Source: Rhytidiadelphus loreus
Taxonomy: Eukaryota > Streptophyta > Bryopsida > Hypnales > Hylocomiaceae
DNA length: 64,000 bases
Assembly: GCA_947034895.1 (NCBI GenBank)
Contig: OX344762.1
Span: 6,701,501-6,765,500 of the forward strand
Reading direction: 5' to 3'
The position numbers and the translations under genes were made by a program. Positions 11,318 to 23,572 of this stretch are shown here, in pieces. How positions within the stretch are numbered: the first letter of the stretch is position 1; each line of letters opens with the position of its first letter. The notes under the pieces are model-generated. The model was given only the letters and a program-made list of their open reading frames with translations, was not told where the DNA came from and ran no database searches.

Positions 11318-12640
11318 GTTGTAGAGCAATGGGACGGTCTGTTGTGATAAGATCAAAGCCAGTCTAGTTATGTGATTACTATGATCTTACACATACACAG
11401 CTACAACTTAAGATATGAGAGTTAATTTAGAACGTACATGAACATTAAACTGTAAACTCTTTGCAAGTATTGACTGACAACTGAACTTTGAATATTTCAA
11501 GCAAAGTAGATCGAGGTCTTAGCTTCACTGAAAGAGACTGAACCAAATTAAAGGTGCTCATACTCTACTGCAAGTTGTTGTGATTAGCCTTGAAGCTCCC
11601 TTATCAATGGACGGTTCTAATGTTGGAATTGAATTACTTAATGTTAATTTGATTATTTCAACCTCATCTTTATGGACTTTGAGGAAGCTAGAGCACCATA
11701 CGACCGAGGAAGTTAGAGCACCAAAGGACCAAGGTAGCTTTAAGAGCAAAAGGCTATTTCTTTAGAAATTAAGCACACCATGCACCTAGTGAGACCCTAC
11801 ATATTCTATGGTAGGTAGATATGTCAAATATTTAAATAGTGTGAAAGCATGAAACACCAAGTGGGTTGATTTTGTTGCATTTGTGGCCTTCAATACCTCT
11901 TTTCTATGGTTGGATGATGAGTTACACTTTCACGTCAATACCTTTTCTCTTTGTAAGATTTAAAAACTAACACATCAATTCATCTTCTCGTGTCAATCCA
12001 TTTGCTTCCATGTCAACTCCTTTCAACAATTTGACCTCTAACTTACACTTGAACACATGGTAGAAAGGAAGAGAGTGACTTTTATGATACCTCTAATGCC
12101 AAAGCCTTTTGACATTACATTTTTTGCAAAGAATAATTCTATTGCCTTTCTCAAAAGGTAAACGATTCTACTGTGAGCAACTGAGCACTAATAAGGCATT
12201 TCACCACCATCAAAGACTTAAAAAGCTTTGATTTGAGCGACATGCACTCCCCCCATTGAAACCTTAAATCTTTAATTTCCCAAGAGTCAGTAGCGATTTC
12301 ATACCAAGCGCATGGCCATGTACTGTACTGTCAGATCAAGAGATCTGAGTGTGCAAAACTAAATGAACAAACTCTGGATCTAGAAAAGCATGCAACCGTG
12401 TCAGTCTATGAGTTTGGGTGTTATCCGACCTGAATTCCGCTATGATTCACAGCTTTGGTAGACCTTGAATGAAGAACACCTGCACAGTACTCGATGCATC
12501 CTTTTCAGGTGTTTTTCATTCAAGAAGAGTTTCTTGAAAATCAGACCGTGACGTGCACTTGCTCCTAGTGTACAGCACAGTACATGACAAGGAGGCTCAT
12601 CTTGCTTCTGCACATGCCGCAAGCTACCTGCTTCAGAGCC
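11318..12640. other. intergenic between BTB gene 2 and GLR gene
   Basis: Upstream region of BTB gene 2 and 3' flank of the GLR gene, both minus strand. No further gene recognised. Confidence 0.4.
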
Positions 12641-15600
12641 TTACTGAGGAGATGTGGAGTCCCCGCTGGCGGTCCCCGCAGTGATTTTGGTAGTGCTTGT
12701 TGGTGGTGGCTGGGATTCGAATGTCCAACTCCTTGGCAGTGACAGCTCCTCTTGGGTAGCCGAGTCTCGGAAGGACTCTGCTGGCGACCTGGAGCATAGA
12801 ACGGGGAGAATCGCCAGTTAGTTACTGATGAGATGAGCTGGTTCATTTTCTCAAAATAATAGCCGATTTAAAATGACAACCTTACGTGAATTATCGATTT
12901 AAACGCTTCAAAAACATTACAAAGTATGTAGCGGTCTACGGAGGGATCAACCTCTTCAAAAAAGAAATTCCCGTCGGCATCTTAGATTTTTTTTGCAGGA
13001 AGTGTTAGATTTGGTGAACAAAAAAACAGTGATGTTTAGACTTGAACTCTGCTGCTACTGTGCATTGCAGAAGAACCCTGCGTCAATAAGCTTGCAAGAA
13101 CTCTCAGAGCAGACGGATACTAGCTCAACAACTATTTCAATTTCAACTAAAATTGCAAGGAATAACCAAAGCCTATCAATGAATAACCAAGTCATAATAG
13201 AGAACCAGGTTGACTCAAATTGCTCCCTGGACACTGACCTGGAGATTCGTCTGGAGTCAGCTTTGGGCATGCTTGAGGAAGCGCTCACTGGATCAGACGG
13301 GCTGTCACCCCGTTTGCCCTTTTTTTTCTTCCTCTTGGGACTGGACACTTCTTCCTCCTCTATAAACTGCACCAGCGACCGCACGAAGCTCTTGCTTGCT
13401 TCAAATCGTGATAGTTTCCTCTGCAAGGCCACACAAGGGCAGACACGGATTCCTCAGCCGAATACAGGCTAGCTAACATTCTTGCAATGCATTAAGCATG
13501 TCGGTTTAGGGTTAAGAATCCTGTTTGCAATGCACTAAACACCGACATTAATCTAGGTCCCATTTTTAGCTAATTCAAGGACACTCTTCTGATTTGTGAA
13601 TGGAGCACCAACCTAGGATGTACGTGGCAGCATGATATTCACTAAAATATGGAATTCAATACTCCCGCAGACGTCCAAGGGAGGATTAATTCTCCTGTAA
13701 CTCATCCTCCTGTAACATGTTGGCTGCAGGGACCTTACTTAGGCGTTGAAGAATGTTATGGATTACGCATGAAGAAGGTCTAATTGTGTGAGTTAAGAAT
13801 CCTGCTTGCAATGCACTATGCATGTCGTGGGTGAACGTATATCACACTGAATTGTGGAGTGATGATGTAGTGAAAAGAAGCAATCTAAGATAGTCACAGA
13901 TGACAATAGCACAAAGTGCAAGTATGGGCTGAATTTGTTGCGTCCAAAGCAAATTAGATTGTGGCACCAAGCAAATAAGGTCTGTATTTGTTGAGTACAA
14001 AGCTCGGTACAAAGCAAGTGACTGATTGTGCCACAAAGAAAAGGTGGCTACAACAGCAAGTAGTGCAGGAGCAAGGAATTAAAGCAGTGATTCTGACCTC
14101 GCTGGTGGCTTCAAGGCGTCCACGCAATACTCGGCGGTGGCGGATGATCATGCGAGTCCAGTAAATGAGGCAACACAGAACGGAAGCGCAGCCCGTGACG
14201 AGGAAGAGTCCCCAGAATGTGTCGACCCCCAGCTCATTGGAATCACTGGACACACTGTTCTGGTTGGCGCAGCTTTCCGTGTTGAGCCACAAGTCGTGAA
14301 TGCGTTGCAGCTCTCCGTTCTCCGAGAGCTTGAGAATGGCCGTGGAGAAGTCGATGGACAACTGGGAGCCTTTGGGAAATGCCTGAATCCACATTCAACC
14401 ACATTTACCAATGCCATTAGTTGTAGCTACTGGGACATCTAGTCAGTCGTGATACTAATGCCAGGATTCATCACATGATTCTTTAGAAGCCCAATGCTGC
14501 ACCCAAGAATCTAAGTCCATCACGTATCCAATTCTAACCTAAAGTTTGTATGTTGGTTTGCTATCTTGCCGTGAACAATATGAACATTAAATTTTGTATA
14601 TGTTTTTTCTATCTTGCCACTATCAACATAAACGCTAAAGCTTGTACGTTGGTTTGTTATCTTGCCATTAACAACATATATGGTCGCTCTGAATGATCAA
14701 CAGAGGAGCTCCTTTCTAGATTACCACGTACGAGAGGATAATACGGCATAACATAGTTACTTCTTGTAAACCTTGCAATTGAACAAAATGTGAGATCCCA
14801 CTGCCCCTAATCACATGCATATCAACCATATGCGCTCTTGACCAGTTATTAAGTCCAAATCAAGTAGCCAATAGTAGTTTTATGGGAGTAAAATTCAAGT
14901 CCAAAAAGCCCATCAAGCTTTGAGCAAACCATGTCAGAATGCAATTTTTAGAGCTGCATGCTCAACGAGAGCTTAAGACTGTTTCCATCTTGAATGCAGT
15001 TAGAGAATTGATAGAGAGAAAAGAGTAGAGACATACAAAGCCCCATCCACTCTTGGTGAACTCTTGTCCCGCAATGGTGAAGTCACACTCGGAGGACAGA
15101 AACAACTGCACGTAAGGGAGCTCATCCACGATGGCCCCGACGCCGCCTTGGGATGGGCCCTTGCTCAACGCCGTGGCATACGCAGCCATCGTGTCCAGCC
15201 CCACCAGCCGACTCTGCGCCACATTGAGTTGCAGCAGGTAGTCGCGCACGAAGGAGCCCGTCTGGTATCCGATGGGCACGTTGCTGGTGAGCAAGGTGGA
15301 GATGCCTTGAATGGTGGGCGTCAGCTGCTGGACCGTCAAAATCGAAGTCAAACTGGCGGTGTAGGAGCTGATGATGATGAGAACCACGAACAGCCAGATG
15401 ACCAGCACCGCCCGCCCCAGCGTGCTGTTCACCTTCTCCCCTGTAACACGAATCAGGGATCTAGATCAGGGATGCAGAAACCAAATATTGACTAGGCAGG
15501 CTCAAGACAAGAGTATGCAAACATGGGTCCAAGTTTGGGGTGACTTTACGTTGCGAGAAGAAGAGCGTGGAGAAGATGAACCAGAGCGTGGTGACGACCT

Positions 15601-18600
15601 GCTTCTTCGGCCTCCCTCGCCACTGTTTATTCTTCTTGTGCTCCAGCAGCCACAACACGAGTCCCGTGAAGAAGAAGAAGACGCCCGTGGAGACCCACAT
15701 GAGCGGCGTGAACGGCCGCATGAACGCCCACGCTTGGTTCCGCTCGCCTTGCTTCACGGGCACCACCACCGCCAGCCCCGAAGTTGTGTACGGCTGCGTG
15801 AAGTCCACCATCATGGATCGCTTCTCCGTGATGGTCACGTCCCCCACCACCGCATCAAACTTCTGCTCACCCCACCTACACGGGCATGCTGATCAAACAG
15901 TTTTGGGTTCACAAGTAATGGAAAGTCGATCTCCATTCACCATACAAGTGAATTTTGAACCCTTTCCTACAGCAATCTAGACATTTTCACCATCTTAAAT
16001 TTGGCACATTTAATTTGTGTCGAGCTAAAAATCAATTGCAATAAACGGAATTTCAATAGATGAAGTATTTTCACACTTAGCGCAAATCAAAGCTCGCATG
16101 TATGGTCAATGGAGCCTCTAATGTACTGTACTGTATGGGTAATGAAGCCTCTACCTCTAAAGTCCATTCACTATACAGTAAGGGAGAGGTTTCATTCACC
16201 ATACAAGTGAATTCATTTTGAACCTTTTCCTACAACAATCTAGAAATTTTCACCATCGTAGTCAAATTTTGCACTTTTCATTTGTGTCAAGCTAGAAATC
16301 AATTGCAAAAAACGGAATGTCAATAGATTAAGTATTTTCACGCAGAGATCGAATTCGAACGCAAGGATTGCTAAAGAGTTGTGCGGAAGGATTGTTAGAG
16401 AACGGTTGTACCTTCTCGACGATTTCGTTGACGAGCGCGTCGTAATTGGGCGTGGAGCTTCCGTTGCCAAACAAGGAGAAGTTGTAGTCAAGAGCGTAAG
16501 GTAGATACTCCAGCGCTTTTTGAAACACGTCAATACAGAAACCGGAAAAAGTCGTTCGATTCTCACTATCTGTTGATGAGCTTATGAATTCCTTGTACCC
16601 GATCCTGTTCGGCACCCCGATCACGAGCGCGCTTCCGGTTTTGGGCATCACCCAACCTCGTGGGACCTCCGTGACGCCGCCAGGCCAGATCACCGTTTGT
16701 AACCCGGATGTGGGCGCAGCTGCAGGCGAATTCGTGGCGGCCTTTTCAACGGGAGCGAAGGGTAAGCATCCCGTGGCGTTCGACCAGAACCCAACCACGC
16801 GTAGCCCCTTCCCCACCATGTTCACAATCTCAAACTCCGACCCTATAAAATCCCCTCTGGAATCCAGTTGCAGGGAGCCCGTAATCCCCGTGAAATTGTT
16901 GGTGATGATATTCTGCAGCAAGCGCTTCCCGTCACGAAACACTTTGAGCCCCGCGAGCTCGGAGTTTCCGCCCGCGTCGCTGGGATAAGCCGCGGGTGCG
17001 ACGAACGTCGCGTTGCCGCCCTGGGCTGTGAAACTGTGAAGCGCGTGCGCGATCACCCACACAGCGTCGTAAGCGTACCAGGCGTAGACGTTGTTCATCT
17101 GTGGGGCTCCGAGGGAGGTGTCGTTCGCGTAATAGTCTGCCCATCGATCCTTGTAGCGCTGAAGCTCTGGGGAGGATGCAATGAAGCTCCGGGTGCCGAT
17201 CACGCCCTGGAGTGATTCCCTGAAATCTGTATCGGTCGCGAGATCATCCATGACGCTCGCCATGGCCTCCGTGACGATCCACACGTACTGGTCGGAGACC
17301 ATTTGTAGCAACTGCGCCATGACGAAAAGCTCCCGGCCGAGATTGGGTTCCATGTGCACCACCAGCACGCGCGACTCCTGCTGCGCGAGCTGGGTGAGCA
17401 CGCGGCCCAAGCCGTCGCTCGTGATGGACGTGTCCAGGGCCACTTTGTTAACGAGGCTGGAGTCCACGGCTAGGAGCGCTGTCTCTAAGGCGGCGACACC
17501 GTTGTTGCCGAAGTCGTCGTCGGGGTAGAGTACCGTGACCTCGCGCCATCCGTAGTACTGAATGACGCCTACATGAATGTATCAATGGAGTGTCATCATC
17601 AGTTCATCGCCATCGCCGAAATTGATTGCATTTGAGATTGACCTGCGAAACTGAAACTGCGAAACTGACCTGCGATGGCGGACATTTGGATGGCGTCGCT
17701 GTGAATGAGGCGGACGAAGAAGGAGTACTGGTCTTCAGAAAGCGACGGGTCAGTGGCGGAGAAGGACACCAGCGGCACTTGGGTGGCGGTGCCCATGTGC
17801 GAGACGAAGTGAGACACCACCGAGGTCTGCGGCCCCACGATGGCCACCACCTCCTCCTTCAGCAGGTTCATCGCTGCCACAAAAAACACCCATACACATG
17901 CAAGCAGCTAATTCAGACAGAGTGGCAGACAATCTCACCACCGAAATACTAGGGCATGGGTTGCGCTCCGGGGAAGGAGGCGGGCAGCACTATTCAGGTT
18001 TCAAGCCTAGTACTTTGCGAAGAGATTCTGGAACTCAGAATCACGTAGGGTCGGATTTGGAAACAAAACGCAGAGTCACGTGACTCAAATCGTGACACCC
18101 TGACACCCCGAACTAGATACTTTCTCATTTGGAAATCGGAGCAATTCAGTTCACATCGTCCATGAGGTCTAAGCAATTCAATTCTGTACTAGGGTGTGTG
18201 CGAGAGCAAGACTTTTGCTATGAAAGAGCAATCAATTTAGGCAACGTGCTTTCAAGATTCTACGAGAGGACTAGTACTAAGACCGACAGATTGTGGCGCT
18301 CAGAAGAATTTGCACATGGACGGAATTTGGAAACAAACAACAGAGTCTTGCGGCTGAAATCGTGACCTGTGACACCCCAAGCGAGATTTGCGCTTACCGG
18401 CTGCCGCGCCCTGGAACGCGCTGCAGTTGCTATTGCCCAAGTGCAACACCAGCTGCGGGACGAGCGAGGAGCCATTGGCGCTGGCATTGTTGACGTCGCG
18501 AATGGCGAGCTCCATCGCCGCCTTGGCCGCTCGGCCGATGGAGGAGTTGAACGCCAGCACCCCTCCGATGGCAATCGGCTCCTGCGCCGACGCCGACGTC

Positions 18601-18671
18601 GCCGACGCGGCAAGCAGCACGAATATTATTCGAGCACCAAGGCAGCCATGGCGCCATGTCGAATCCCTCAT
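12641..18671 (-). CDS. glutamate receptor-like channel (GLR), eight exons
   Basis: Plant ionotropic glutamate receptor homologue, a ligand-gated cation channel. Exons: 18671-18398, 17873-17670, 17568-16412, 15862-15550, 15440-15037, 14382-14098, 13420-13239, 12788-12641. All have GT..AG borders and compatible phases, giving 2967 nt and 988 aa. Signal peptide at about 1-29 (cut near ASA|Q). The amino-terminal periplasmic-binding-like domain covers about 30-430 ([31 protein letters not shown]). Ligand-binding lobe 1 starts near 473 ([38 protein letters not shown]). M1 is about 593-617, pore loop 636-655, and M3 660-690 with SYTASLTSI, the counterpart of animal SYTANLAAF. Lobe 2 ends at [14 protein letters not shown] and M4 is about 841-861. 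The basic, Ser-rich cytoplasmic tail is 862-988. The exon 3 to 4 join rests on acceptor GAGCAG|AAG, because the upstream alternative gives a stop. Confidence 0.93.
13421..14097 (-). other. GLR intron 6
   Basis: Donor GAG|GTCAGA and acceptor CCTTGCAG|AGG join M4/tail codons to the basic tail (LEATSE then [12 protein letters not shown]). Reading through the donor would add a Cys-rich tail that looks non-genuine. The intron holds no recognised element. Confidence 0.75.
14545..14685 (-). repeat. ~55-bp tandem repeat in GLR intron 5
   Basis: Three imperfect units share TTGTAYGTTGGTTTG, TATCTTGCC and AACATAAACNCTAAA blocks. They lie inside the intron between exons 5 and 6 (14383-15036), on the strand opposite to the reading given here. 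No function evident. Confidence 0.65.
15937..16350. repeat. two ~150-bp direct repeats in GLR intron 3
   Basis: About 15937-16088 and 16199-16350 share CACCATACAAGTGAATT, CCTTTTCCTACARCAATCTAG, ATCAATTGCAA and GTATTTTCAC in the same order, with small indels. Both lie in the intron between exons 3 and 4, so the intron grew by local duplication. Confidence 0.75.
18037..18377. repeat. two ~75-bp direct repeats in GLR intron 1
   Basis: 18037-18106 and 18301-18377 share GGATTTGGAAACAAA, CAGAGTC and AATCGTGAC...GACACCCC in order. A second case of short duplication inside an intron of this gene. Confidence 0.6.
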
Positions 18672-18865
18672 AGCGCTAGCTCCTCTGGTACTGCTTCAAT
18701 TCCCAGTGGCTTCAACCAAATTCACGCCCATCGCTTCTATTCAGCTGCAGACATATCTAGAATTCACAAAGTGACCCCCTCACACCCACAAATCTCCGTC
18801 TCTCTCGCTCTCCCCTCACTCGCTTTTGTCGAATTTGCAAGTGTGACCTCTGTCTAGAACGAACG

Positions 18866-18880
18866 CCATATATAAATGCT
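18866..18880 (-). promoter_or_regulatory. possible TATA box of GLR gene
   Basis: On the minus strand CATTTATATATGG lies about 200 bp before the start codon, which would give a 5'UTR of roughly 170 nt. A second TATA-like run (ATATTTATATG) lies about 25 bp further upstream. Position and composition only. Confidence 0.4.
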
Positions 18881-18905
18881 TGATTGCGAGAACATATAAA
18901 TATGG

Positions 18906-21900
18906 TCCCGGCTGTTGCTTCTTCCCCTTGAAACCACCACCACCACAAGGCATGCACGATGTGTCAATACCTAGAGCTGCAACATTTCCTACAGATTCTC
19001 TTTCCCGTACTAGCTAGCTAGCTAACATGCGACAACAGCAAAATCCCAAGACTGATCGACACAGACTTCTTTGCCTCATTCCAAGTTCCAACAAGGAGCT
19101 CCCTGAAAGACCTCAGCCCATTGGTACGTCCTTCCAGCATTCCCATCGATCTTGGCTTTGCTTTGACTTGTTATTACGAACCTAGGAGTAAAGGTACAGC
19201 CTCGTCAGGTCATTGCAAAACATGAAAAGCTCGCTGTGAGAGACCGCAGTATAGTAGGGGACACTGTTGCCGAGAATGTGGTGGGAAGCTTAAGTTAGGA
19301 TAGACTTCAGTTTTAGGCGGGTGGATCTTGCTCATTAGATTAGAAAGAGAGAAAGAGACCTGCCTACGACCACAATCATGCGGCAGGGTACTGTACTAGC
19401 TAGGTGATGAATATTTAATGGCGGCATGCCCAGGAGAGACTCCTCATCGTCGTCGTGGGCTTGGTCTTTGGGCTGACACTGGTCACACTGGTTTGAGTGG
19501 GCAGAACTGTGCAGGGCACTACAGAGCCGAAAAATATGGGAAATCAGGTGGCGTCAGTCACGTGGGAAACGTTTTGAGGGTACGCATGAGTCGGGGGCTA
19601 CTGCTCGGGGGCGTTGCTCAGCAGGTGAGGCCTGCCAAGAGAATCATTCAGAGCTGTGATGAAAAGGCAGAATTTCGGAAATGGACCATATTCAAGATGC
19701 TGAAGGTGACCGACTTTTTGCAAAATACTATTATTATATAGATAGTATTATGAGACTGGTCAAATTTTCATCGATTTTCTTGATGGCAAGTGAAAAGGAG
19801 GCTTCAACGCACCAAAGAACGCAACATTTGGATACTCTATGCAGAAGTTATGAATGGTCAAAGTTTTTTTGGTAGAAGTTCTAAAATCGTTTCTTCCGCA
19901 TACTAGGTACATATTAATTTTGGAGATGTACCGCCAAGAGTGGTGAAGGTAGTTTGGGGTCAGTGGCACATTTGGGGGGTATTTGACTGTTTAGGAGACC
20001 ATCATAGTATAGGTCAAGGTAGAAGACCACCATCACAATACAAGTCAAGGTCAAATAGTTTTGTAGGAGAGGCAAGTGTGTATGAGTATGGCAAGTGTAC
20101 AAGATATTCTAAAATACTTTTTTAAGGAGAGTCTGAGACGAGGACGAGGTCTGAGACTGAAGTTTGAATGTATTGAATGAATGCATGACTTTAGATATTG
20201 ACAATAGAGACCAAAAAATTACATGCCCGAGATAGAATGGACAACAAGCATGTCTATGGGATGGGAACTTTGGAAGTTGTCCATCCAATTGTGCACACAT
20301 TTCAAGTATCATACTAGAATTTGAAGGATCATACCATTTTATTATTGGATGGATACATTTTTAGATGGATTAAGAATATGACCAATGAATGAATACAAAT
20401 ATAGAGACATTGATGATATTTGTAGATGAATACAATTTGGAAGAATATACTTAATTTATATCAACATATTTACATCATATTATTACATCAACTTCAACTT
20501 GTTTTCTTTCATTGATTGATCAATAGATTCAACATTTTTATTTAACAATATGAAAACACCACTATTCTTGTAACTACTAACATCTTGTAATTCTACAAGT
20601 CTTAAGGAATTAATTATTTAGAAGGATATATCCAAATTGTTTAGGTGTCTCATTTTCATTCATACCAAATTCTATTTTACAAAATTATTGTTTATTCTCT
20701 CCTTTCATAGTTGAAATACTTTCTAGTACTAGTAGTATGACATTTGAAAATAATATTAACTAGTATTATACACATAAATGCAAATGCAAAGAACATAAGG
20801 CCAAATAAATCACAAATGATTATTTAGAAGGTGAATGAAAAGTTATTCATTGGATGAAAATGTAACAATTGGCGTGATATTGTGCTTAATTTTATGGATT
20901 TTCATTATATGTTGCAAAGAATTAAGAAATCTTGTGTAGTATCATACAAATATATTGTAAGTGAGTGGCCAATGCATCTTCATATCTTACCTTATACTTC
21001 TTCTACGGTAACAGAGTACTTTGTTTTGATGAATAAATGCACAAATGAATATGTATACAAGCATATGTGTAAATATTTGTATATTTATATGCATGCATAC
21101 ATATACTTACTTTTATATTGATGGGTGAATTCCTTGGATAAGTGAAGCAAAATATTATGTAAAATACACATTCTATGTGATACAAATGGATGAAATATAG
21201 TTGGATGATCAATTGGATACAATGTAGGAAGTATTTTGATTTTGATCATATTCTACAATTGGATGAATGTTCTTTCATCCACCATTGATCTTGCTGATAA
21301 ACTTGATGGTATTTTAATTTGGGAATTTAAGATTTATATGACACTTTCATTCTTCATTATGAATTTTTACTCATTTCCTCTTTTCAAATGAGTTAGTGGC
21401 ATCTCTATATTTCAAATGTAAATGAACTTTCTTTATTTTGTTGTGTTTTGTTACAATGACAAATACTGGAACATGTGTCCCCTAGTTGTTTTCTTCATAA
21501 CTTCAAAAAGTTCTTGAACAAAAAGTTCATACATTTGAAAAGTCCTGAACAAAGAGTGCAAAAGCTTAATTTTGGGTGTTTTCAGTTGAGAATTTAGGAT
21601 TCAAGGTAAGATTCAACAATTGAGACTATTGAGAATGATACTTTTTATACCATTCATAGGCATTTGAAAAAAAAACTATGAATTTAGTAGTCATTATTGG
21701 AGTACACTACAAGAAATTTATTCTCAATTTCTAGGCAAAAAATGAATAGGTTAATTATAGCATTATTATTATAGGATTAAGATTTTTTTAAATATTGAAT
21801 TATAGGATTAAAATTATACTAATTTAATTAGATGGATATTTTTATTATAGAATGAGTAAGCAAAAACATGTTCTAGTAGAAAAAAACTTTGAGTTAAACA

Positions 21901-22109
21901 AGTCCTGAAGATGAGTATGAACTTTTACTTGGAGCAATTTAAATATAACTAGGACTTTAACTTTACTAGTGGATGGTTTTAGACAGAAACAAAAATAGAA
22001 AGTAAAAGTAAGACCACAAACCTTTGAGTGAAAATGATCAACTTGAAAGGTAATAAACATTCCTTTGCTACTCTAAACATTTTTTTGAGTATTAGATGTA
22101 TTAGTAATT
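18906..22109. other. GLR upstream region and start of gene desert
   Basis: To about 19.7 kb the DNA is fairly GC-balanced and may hold GLR regulatory sequence, including a short CTAG-repeat at 19011-19025. Beyond that it becomes AT-rich with no recognisable gene. A 107-codon frame at 19418-19741 has no domain and I do not call it. Confidence 0.4.
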
Positions 22110-22240
22110 TAATTTACCTTCTATTTGTTAGAGGTTGCAAGAAGGTAACTAGCCTTCATGTTTCCTTAAGCATTACATTTAATTTGTCTTTTATTTGTTA
22201 GAGGTAGCAAGAAGGTAATTGACCTATATGCTTCTACTAG
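22110..22240 (+). repeat. two-copy ~73-bp tandem repeat
   Basis: Two units share ATTTAATTT, CTTYTATTTGTTAGAGGT and GCAAGAAGGTAA in order (about 22110-22170 and 22183-22240). No function evident. Confidence 0.6.
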
Positions 22241-22689
22241 CTAATTTATAGTATGTATTAAATATGTAGGAATTAAATGTTTATATTGCAATTAAGAATT
22301 TTTCACTTACATTTTTTTATTCTATGGAAATTGTAACAAAAATTGTTGGAAGAAAAGAAAGCAACAAGCCTCTTGTAAGGCTTAAAAAACAAACAAGCAA
22401 ATGAAAGATTTTGAAGATGTTGGATAAAAAATTAGAGGTATTTTATATACTTTTATTTTGATAGTATTATATTGTTATTTGATACAAATTTGTATTAATT
22501 TTTATGTATTTAGAATTGTACCTTAAGTCTTTCAAATTATATTGCATTTTTTTCTTCTTTTTTCTTTTTTAGTTCCCTATCCTTATTCCTCTAATTTTTT
22601 ACATATATCTATTTTATTTGTTTCTTTTATTCTATTTTTTTTTAGTTCTTTCTTTCATTTGGTTTATTTCACTTGTTTCAATTTTAAAG

Positions 22690-23572
22690 TTATATTAATA
22701 GTGAAGATAATGGAATGCAAGTACAGTTGTTATTAAAAAAGAAAGATGTCTTGAAAACTTGAGAGTGTCATTAGATGTTTTTGGAGATTATTTGTGTCTT
22801 AATCATGATGTAGTTGCAATACAAGATAAAACATCCAAAGAGGTAGTTCTTGTAGTGCAATTTACTCCATTTGATCAAGTGTTACAAGAACAATATAAAG
22901 AATATGAGAAACTTACCACTTCAATTTTAAACCTTAAAAGTGGTGCGAGTTTTGTTAAGGCTAATGGAACACAAAGGGGAGGAGAAATGTATGCCCTTGG
23001 ATGGAGAACAAGTACCATAAATGGAAGAAATTTATGATACTATATTCTTGTCATGCTTCCATTTCTCAAGGCTTGAACCATGACCTTGCATTTTCTAGTT
23101 AGGAACATATAGCCCTAAACTTAACTTCTTGTCTATACCTAAATTATAGTGAAGAATAATTATTAGAATAAAAGAGTTCAAAAACAAAATCGAAAATCAA
23201 ATAATGAAGTAATTCAAAGAAGTGAAGAAGCAAAAGCTAAAAAATGACATACGTGCTCTCTATCCAAAGGCATACGTTTCTCCTCCCCTTTGTGTTCCAT
23301 TAGCCTTAACAAAACTCGCACCACTTTTAAGGTTTAAAATTGAAGTGGTAAGTTTCTCATATTCTTTATATTGTTCTTGTAACACTTGATCAAATGGAGT
23401 AAATTGCACTACAAGAACTACCTCTTTGGATGTTTTATCTTGTATTGCAACTACATCATGATTAAGACACAAATAATCTCCAAAAACATCTAATCACTCC
23501 TTTCAAGTTTTCAAGACATCTTTTTTTTAATAACAACTGCACTTGCATTCCATTACTTTCACTATTAATATA
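22690..23572. repeat. long inverted repeat, 317-bp arms
   Basis: Arm 1 (about 22690-23006) and arm 2 (about 23256-23572) are inverse copies with about 95% identity, separated by a 249-bp spacer. Each arm keeps a short open frame outward to inward (92 codons on +, 70 codons on -) that encodes nearly the same peptide (CLNHDVVAIQDKTSKEVVLV near its start). I do not recognise that peptide. The structure may be a foldback element or an inverted duplication; its transcript would form a long hairpin. Confidence 0.8.

Noticed and set aside
13055..13238. Extension of the GLR tail past exon 7 to a Cys-rich hydrophobic end
   Set aside because: A strong donor (CTCCAG|GTCAGT) precedes it and joins in phase to exon 8, which continues the same Ser/Pro-rich tail and ends in a stop.
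14137..18857. Long plus-strand frames across the GLR gene
   Set aside because: They are antisense shadows of GC-rich GLR exons with Arg/His/Pro-rich composition and no domain.
22759..23037. A 92-codon gene in the first arm of the inverted repeat
   Set aside because: The frame is part of an inverted repeat, has no recognised domain, and its start region is not conserved in the other arm; described as a repeat feature instead.
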